Positions 10,001-19,000 of a stretch of DNA of 25,142 bases are shown here, one piece after another. The notes beneath the pieces were generated by a model, which was not told where the DNA came from, searched no databases, and saw nothing but the letters and a program-made list of their open reading frames with translations. Source of the stretch: Saccoglossus kowalevskii (Eukaryota > Hemichordata > Enteropneusta > Harrimaniidae); assembly GCF_000003605.2 (NCBI RefSeq), contig NW_003151769.1:96956-122097 (forward strand). Reading direction: 5' to 3'. Each line of letters begins with the position of its first letter. Position 1 is the stretch's first letter. The translations under genes and the position numbers were made by a program.

Positions 10001-13000
10001 ATTCCTACTACACTCGTTTGTAAATGTTAATTCTTTTCGATTACATAGATTGTATGCCTTAAAAAAAAAATTCATTTAGTGACCAATACATAGACAATTT
10101 TCTGGCTCACCGTTACATTGCGCAAGCACGATCAATTTTTTCGACGGTCGAGACGACAGTCGTTTACACTTTCAGGAAAAGTTCCCTTCAATTTTCCAAT
10201 GCTTCCTATATATCACATTGTTCATAATGTTAGTAGTACAATTTTTCGTAGCGCAATTCATGTTAACGTTGCATTATGCTCTATTTAACCGCGCCTTTCA
10301 TATTTAAAAAAAATCGCAGTTGACGACACTAATATACTGGTATATTTTATTATAATTATTCGTGCTGCTGTATATACTAACACAGAATACGGGAGACTTT
10401 ATTGCGGAAAGAAACGACCTCATTGTTAATACCTTGCGGGAGTGCAAGCCTGAAGACCTAAAAAAGTCTAAGACCAAAGCATATGTTATGAATGATTTCG
10501 TTGATGATGTCTACGTAAAGGCAGCAAAAGGAAGGTAACACAGGCAAATGTTTAATTATCCGCGGATAATGACAATGTCAGTTTCAGTGGAACTTCGATT
10601 ATTTGTATTGCTCATATAATCTACTAGTATTAAACTCCCTGTATATGTGTAATGACCCGGAAGTACATTGTCAATAACATCGTACTACTAATCTTAAAGT
10701 TTATAAGAGAATACAGTTTGTAAATTGTATGTCACAACCTGATTGGATTTACAAAACATTGAATTTATTTTGTAGCAAAGGAAAATATTCCAAACAATTC
10801 ATAGATATAATAATGGTATGTATGGAAAGAATGACTACACAACACATGAGAGTTATCAAAGACATATGCTACGAGTCGGAAGCCGTCATGTGGAAGGTAT
10901 GTACGTAAAATTTGATTGGGCCTCTGAGGTCTTTATATTTTATAATAATCAGTGTATTAGAGCAAAATTCTTGCTTGTGTGGTGTTGCACTGACCCTCAC
11001 TTACAACAAATTTATCTTCCTTATGAGTTCAAGAAATTTAAACCAGTTACCTAGTTTTGTTTATTTTGTCATGAGAAGCAGAGCTTGAATGTATTTCATT
11101 GTTATCATTGTACAAATTTAATACTATTAAATTAAATTGTATTTACTCTTTGGGCAAACAAAAAAAACATATTCAGGAGATTCCTAAATCGGGTGTATAT
11201 AAGAATAACCCTTTAGTGGTGCTAGTGTTTGTAAGTTGTAGCTCTGTTTTGTTAATAGAAAAATGTGGACAGTGCCAACAAAATAATATCAATGTGGATG
11301 GTACCAATCGAGTTTCCGCCGGAAGTGCTTAAGACAAGTGATAAACGCGACCATGCGTCGAGTTACTCCGATGTTGTTGACAAATTAGTGGATTTGTTTG
11401 AGTAAGTTTACAATTTCATTAAATAAAAAATGTTGTAATGACCATGAAAAGTAATATGACATAGATAGCCCAATGACCTTGCCCTGGCGTTTCGGGGTAT
11501 GGACATTATTTTAACGAGTGATTCCGCGTAACCTGCGGCCTATTTCACGAAGGTACGTGAAAACGCAGGATGGATACCCGGATCACGAGTGATGCCATGT
11601 GCTTTGGATAGAACCATATATCAATCTGAGTCCTAATCAAATACTGGGTAACCCGTGGGTTACATCAGACACCTCAAGTGGTCATCTATGTGTATTTGTT
11701 CATAAGTATATATCAAAGAGCTTATTAAACGTTGTGACAGTGTGAGTATGAGCGTTACCAACCTCACCATGCTTGAATTTTCGCCTCCACAATTAGGTGG
11801 AGTAATATACGTTAAAAATGACTGTTACATTAATGATCTCATTGCGGTTTTCAGAAATCACAACATACTCAAGAAAGTCTCCGGGAATCTGTTAGACTTG
11901 TTGGAGTACTGCATTATACGTGACCACCCCATACACTATTCGATTGGTGGTGAAATTGTTCCGCAGATCAAATTTCAGGTAAGAACTTGTGTAGAAATAT
12001 ATAGATTTAACAGTAGTATAACGTATTTCTCATGTTATGTGGACATATTTATCAGATACAAAATAAGATGAAAATAATATGCCATATATCAAGCTATTAA
12101 ATTAATCGTTATATTATTTGTTTAGGGACAAGACAAGAAAGTGTCAGCGGTATTCAAAGCATACGAAGAACTAATAAAGAAAGATGGTTATGAAATAGAC
12201 GAAGATTGTTCCGATCAAAGTAAAATGTTACAGTATACAATTGACTGGACTACTAGACATGTAGGGTCAGTATAGCGGTCAATACAAACTTAATTTCAGC
12301 ATAATTAAAAAGGTGTTACATTTGTGATCTCGTATTGACGCAAAGTTGCAAAATATGGTAATGAACCGGTGAAAGACATAATGTTTAACTTGTAAATAAT
12401 TTACCATAAAACACATTCGTCTTGCATAGTAGTTGAGCTGTTAGTCATTTGTTGATTCGTGAATGTATGCATTTGGATGTTTACGCATACATATGCCTAA
12501 TTTAATAGGACATTATATACGTATAATTGACTTGTACTACGAATGTTACATATTACAGAGAATCAAATACACTACACAAACATAAAGAGTACTTATTGGG
12601 TATCATCGATTTCGCAATGACACACGAACTTGATCAAACTGGTTATCAAAAGTTGTCTGTTTGGGGTGAAATGATAAGATGGATTTTACACGGAATATTT
12701 ACTGCAGTAAGTATTAACTTGAATGTATTAATACCGTTGATTTGTTAACACAATCACGGATGTCGCGTGAAATATCTATCGTATTGTTGACAACGGATTT
12801 GTAATTCTTTGCTAGGGTAACTCCAAACATTTAGATCCATTCATCCCGTATCTGGTCAAGTTACTCTCCTGCGACGTGGAAGAGCTGCAAGATGGTGCTG
12901 GCCGTGCGTTTTACTCTGTCACCAACGCAGAATTATTCGCGCCATACATCAATGAATTGGTCGACGCAGTGGTTCATCACGACCAATATATGGCACTATG

Positions 13001-16000
13001 TAAGTTAGGCGATGTGCATTTGTCTCGCATTACTGCTATTATAATACGGAGAATGTCTATATAACTTGTTTATTTTTTCGTTGCAGCTCCGTTGAAAGGA
13101 TGCTTTTCACAAGACGAAGAGGGCGTTATGAAAAGATTTGACGATCTTATGGAGAAACGTGAAGATCTTTCAGGAAATAATAGTTTCTATCTATTGCAAT
13201 TAATTGACGAAGTAGCGAAGAAATACCCTGAAGTGAGAACACTTTTTATTTTCCAATAAATTCTTTTATAGTTTTATATTTAATATGTGTACAATTTTGT
13301 ATTTGCTTTGAGCCATCGAAAGAGAACAAAAAGTGTCACTGCACAAGAGTAATAATTCTGATATTGACGGGTCACAACATTTCATATGCTGTTATCCTAT
13401 GTATGTCTTCGTGGCTTCTAAAGGTCAATTAACGCTTTTATTGACATTTGTGAGCGTGTATTCCAACATAAAGCGTTCTGGTTCATTAACAAAAAATATC
13501 GACGTTTATGAACACATATTACCATCGAGAAGTATTGGTAATATAATTACTGATGTAAATATAGAGTCAATTAAAACCGTGGTCGTCTCACATTCCTTAA
13601 AAAATAATCACTATACATCTCATTATGTAGGCATATAATTGAAGTTTGCAAAATGTGTAGTAACCTCTCAAATATATGCAGCTTTATATCACACACTCGT
13701 TTTAGTCGACATTCGAAACTACCAGAATTATCCGAATTAATATAATTATTAATGATAATTTAAAAACAGTAGTGTGTCAGAACATTAACATCATGAAATA
13801 CTGGCATATTTAGTGACATTAAGCTATGATGTCAAAAGTTTATGAACGAATGCAATTGTTGGAATTGTTATTACTCAGTATGGCGATACCTAGAAAGCTT
13901 ACGTTGCTTCATAACACTGCACTGGAATATTGAAATCGTATACGCTAAATAACACGACTCGAACTGTGAAGTTAACATAATGCGCCTCATGTCAATAGAT
14001 TTAATCATTCTTTTACATGCCACAGAATGACCTGCCTAATATGCGATACATAATTTATCGGCTAATGTAATATATGTATTCTATTTTAACAGAGAGTTAT
14101 GCCGTACAAGGACTATTTCTTAGAAGGGTTGCCAGATACCAGCTTCATGGCATATGGATTGATGGTATTGTCATCACTATCTAACCACGAACCCAAAGAG
14201 TTCGTGGAACACGTTGACGAATTTGTTGAAATTGCAGATAACCAACCTAACTTTATTTATCATATTATTACTATCCTGGCTAACATTGGGATGCTAAATG
14301 AGGTAGCTATGACATATACTTATCAAATATATTGATAATATTAAACTGATGTTACGTCATCAGTAATCGCAGCGTAATTATTTTTAAAGTGGAATTCAAT
14401 TATGCAGTGTGTTTGTTTCATCTAACAGGAAATGGCAGTGAAAATAACAGGAATCTTCGTAGAATTATTGAAAGATGGGCGACATACTGTATATCTGTAT
14501 ACAATTCTCGCATGTATGAAGCAAATAGCTGAGAGAAAGTACATTTATCTACTTCGAGAGAACAGAGAGCTGATCGAATCTCTGCGAGATAGTGCACCTT
14601 CAATAAATGATGTTATTGATAAGATAATTGATGTCTTAGAGGGACGGAGGTGAGTATACTTACAACGCATATAAATTTACGTTTTTGGTCCCATCATGGA
14701 AGAGACTTCCAAAAGGATATTAAGCTTTATTATACATCTGTCACCGTAACGCCATAGGTTACAGCGTGTCGTATTTTACGGGGGTATGTTCATCCTACCA
14801 TATACGGAAATGCGAATTCCAAATATGGAATGATTACGTGCGTAAGCGCCTTCTAATAATAAAAACAAACATGGCTGCCACCAGGGTTTGACCGGACTCC
14901 ACACAAAAAAGTTCGCTGATTCTGTTCTAAACTTTTCGGATTTCGGCATTCCCATTATGTATCCTTGGATGAAAAAGATATATAATAATGAGGTCATTAC
15001 GAAGATACCTATAATAATGAGGTCATTACGAAGATACCTCAAAGTATGCACTCAGACAATACGTCGTCGCATCGACCTCCGCGTGTACTGTCTTCGTGCA
15101 TACTTTGAGTTATCTTCGTAATAACCTCATATTATTAGTAGGTGGCGACATTTTAGTCGTTGTTGTAGTCGCCTGTATCACTATGTTGGCCTTATGAATT
15201 TATTTTGACTAATTGTACTGTACGGTAATGTATATACAAAATTACATTCAAATCAAACGTTATGTAAAAGCATTATGATCGCGCATTGTACACCATCTTG
15301 AAGTAACTGATACTTTTTTTCCTGACCATTTGCTTTAGTATCATTCGTGTAAAGGAGTTTCACAAACCTATATTCCTTTGACTATGAACACATTTGTGCA
15401 ATTATATTTGTAAATACCAGCTGCGCAATGAAGTAACATATTTTCGTATATCAGTATAAGACATATGTGTGTTGTTTGCTATTAGTACAGCGAGGCCATG
15501 GGAATACAAATCTCACAATGGCAATCTAGATTTATTTAAAGCGGGAGGGTCGTGACCTGTGCACGCGAGGGAATAGGCTCCCAAGCGATGATAACAACAC
15601 ACGCTAAAGATGCAAAGGCTAATGGGTAGACGCTTGTTGGTAAACAATGACACGCTATGGTCAACTGACGCATGCGCAGGTGACCACTCCCCCGCTTTAA
15701 AAAAACGTATTCTGCTATAATACGTACGGAGATTAAAGACATTGTTTTCATTTATGTACCGTGTAGCTTGAAGGCAGTTACTGAACAAGTTGCCGATGTG
15801 AAGGAAGATGTGGATGAACTGGATGAACGTGTTACGACAACGGAACAGAATGTAGCAGATTTAGATGAGAAGGTTGATAACCAAGAGCAGGAAATAAGCG
15901 ACATAAAAGAGGAAGTTACTGAACAAGGAGAACGACTCGATGAGCTGGAAGAAGTCGTAGACGAAACAGTTGAGAAAGTGGAAGAAATCGATCGAAAGGT

Positions 16001-19000
16001 GAGGATTATAACATGCATATTATTGATTGATGCACGATTGATTATAGATCAGAAAACGTGAAACAATATGAATAGGTAAATCATTTCAAAACACATGGCG
16101 CAGATGGTCAAAACAAGGAAACAGAATATGTGATGCGTAGACCAATTGTATTGCAGACTTTAAAAACAGCTGAAGATGCATATTGTAAACTGAGAGCCCG
16201 TGCACATATGACACGTGCACGCAGTGAAGAAAAAGATTTGAAAATGATGCGTGAAATAACCCTGCTCAGAAACAAATGTGAATATCTAGACTCGCGCCTT
16301 AGATGTAACAATGTGATGTTCTTTAATATAGCTGAGGAATCTGAAGGACGGCAATGTACTGCGTTTATCGAGCGTTTTATCGCGAATCATATGGGAATCA
16401 ACATAAAGTACGACGTAGAATATGCCCATCGTGTTCCAAAATATGCCCCGGTAGTGATGAATTATGAAAGACCGCGTCCAGTGCTGGCCAGATTAATGAG
16501 TAACGGTGATAAAAAGACAATACTCTACCAGGCTGCAAGAAGGCTGAAAAATAACCCATATAAAGGACGACATGTGTTCGTAAATGCAGATTATCCAACA
16601 GACATTAGAATGCAAAGAAATAAGATGATGCATGTTGTTCAGAAAATGCGGGACGATAACGCGCGTTGTCGTGCTTTTTTGGCTTTTCCAGCAATTGTAA
16701 AATTTTATGATGAAAATGGAAAATTGTGTACTTATAATATGAGTGATAAAATATAAATTAGTAAAAACTATCAATATCAATATCAAGAATGTATCGCCAC
16801 ACACAAAGCGAGTGAAAATAATTTCAGACTATATTACCTGATATTTTGACTCATTGGTATTCATTTTTATAACATTTTAGTAATAATAAAGATCGTTTTA
16901 AAGATGTAACATGGTCTTTCAGGTTATACTTGTATACACTCTTTTACTTAAACCTAATAAACTTACACGTCGTATAATCATTCATTTCCGCGTGTGTTCT
17001 GTCTGAAATAAATTTACTTGCAGACTATCAGTAACGCGCCTGCGTGGTCCAGAGATGTGTCAAAACTACTGAACGAAGAAAGTGATCATGACTGGCGTTT
17101 CCTGGCAATACGCCTTGGATACAGTTCGGAAGATGTTAGAAATTGGGCCACTGCGCATGATCCAACTATGTCGTTATTAAGGTGAGCGTTTGCATCAATT
17201 TACGGGTGACGGGGTAGCAATAAAATCAATTACATTCACTTTATACCAAAACAATCAATTGTGAATACGGATAAAGTTGCAATAATGAACCTACCAGAAT
17301 TACATTTTAGTGTCGCTGATTTGTTAACTACTTCATCAAACAAATTAGCATACATAAAAGCGATGTTCATCTTGTTTGCAGTGAGTGGTACACCATGCAT
17401 AAAAGCAGTGAAGCAACCTATGCCGTATTGACGTCGCTGAAAGAACTTGGAAGAAACGATTGTGTTACGATTATTGAAGATGCTCTCAAAGCTGCAGGTA
17501 TGCAAATTGCAATGTCTCAAACAATACCGTTACCAAAAATAATAGCTACGTGGCGAATGTAGGCTCAATGATTCATGCATTTCTCAACAGATGAAGTAAT
17601 ACCTGAAGCCCCTCCAGACTTCACACATCCTCCTCCAGTGTTCATAAGTTACCAATGGGACCACCAATCAGAGGTGAAAACATTAAAAGAACATTTAGAG
17701 ATGGCTGGATATGAATGTTGGATGGATATTGGACAAATGGGTGGAGGCGATAAACTTTATGAAAAAATAGATGAAGGACTTAGAGGAGCTAAAATAGTTT
17801 TATCAATGTGTTCTGAGAAGTATTCACAATCTAAAAACTGCAATCACGAGGTATGTGTAAACATTGTTTAGCTGTCAGCGTATCTAGTATGGTCAATAGT
17901 CGTTCTCAGTTTGCTCCGGTAACACGATTCCATCATTATTTTACATAACGTAATTGCATACAGCCGAAGATTAGATCAGATGACGTGGTTACATTTTGTT
18001 TCAGATAAACCTCGCAAGTTTACTGAACAAACCAATCATACCGTTATTATTGGAGGAAATTGATTGGCCTCCACCTGGACCAATGAGCGTACTCTTCTCC
18101 CAACTGTTGTATATTAAATTCTGTCCCGAAAAAGAATACAGGAAAGGAGAGAAATTCTGGTCTGATTCGACATTTGCTGAATTACTGGGACAAATAAATT
18201 ACCACGCTGCACCAGATCCAGAAAAGATATCAGATGGTAAGCGATGTAGTATCAATGTTTTGTTTTTTATCTCTATCAACGTATTCTGTCAAATGAGGCA
18301 GTTGTTGATTCCTTTTTAATGGAAACATTGTCTAATTTGTCCACGCCGTACAAGAACGCACATAAGTGCATGTTAGATCAAACAATATACGTGAATGGTA
18401 TATCAAATGCCAATTATCCAATTGTATTCATCAGAATATAAGAACTACGTTCCACAAGTTGATGACACCCCGATCGTTAAACCGAAAAAGAAGCAACAGA
18501 CGGAGACGAAAGAAGACAGCCCTCATAATGAGGAGGTAAGAATAGATTTTAATTTCCTGCCCGTCAATAGTAGGCTTATAGATAATAAAACACATCGTTT
18601 AATAACATCAAACCTAACTGGACTAATCGTATTTTTCAGAATATAGAGGATCCTGATGTGTTCATTTCATACCAATGGGGTGTCCAGCCACAGATCAAGA
18701 ATCTCTACTCAAAGCTGACGTCATTAGGGTATACTTGTTGGTTAGATATTATGCAAATGGGAGGAGGTGATGCTTTATATGGAAAAATTGACCGAGGAAT
18801 TAGGAAAGCTAAGGTAAATAGTGTCAACTCTTGGACAACCGTACCTTACGTTGCGTTATTGTCTATTTGATAATATTTATGCACATCAATTAACTGCCTT
18901 GCATTAATTACAGGTAATAGTGTCTAGTTGTACACCGAAATATGCACTGTCAACAAACTGTCGACGTGAAGTGAGCTTAGCAGATACGTTGAAGAAACCA

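Noticed and set aside
13333-13638. 101-codon plus-strand frame in intron 11
   Set aside because: No family resemblance, and the flanking exons 11 and 12 join cleanly in phase 0 without it.
14888-15121. 77-codon frame in intron 13
   Set aside because: It runs through the 29-bp tandem repeat and hairpin, so the frame reflects the repeat structure and not a gene.
15752-16018. Serine/threonine-rich 88-codon minus-strand frame
   Set aside because: It is the antisense shadow of the coiled-coil exon: Glu/Asp codons read backwards give Ser/Phe runs.
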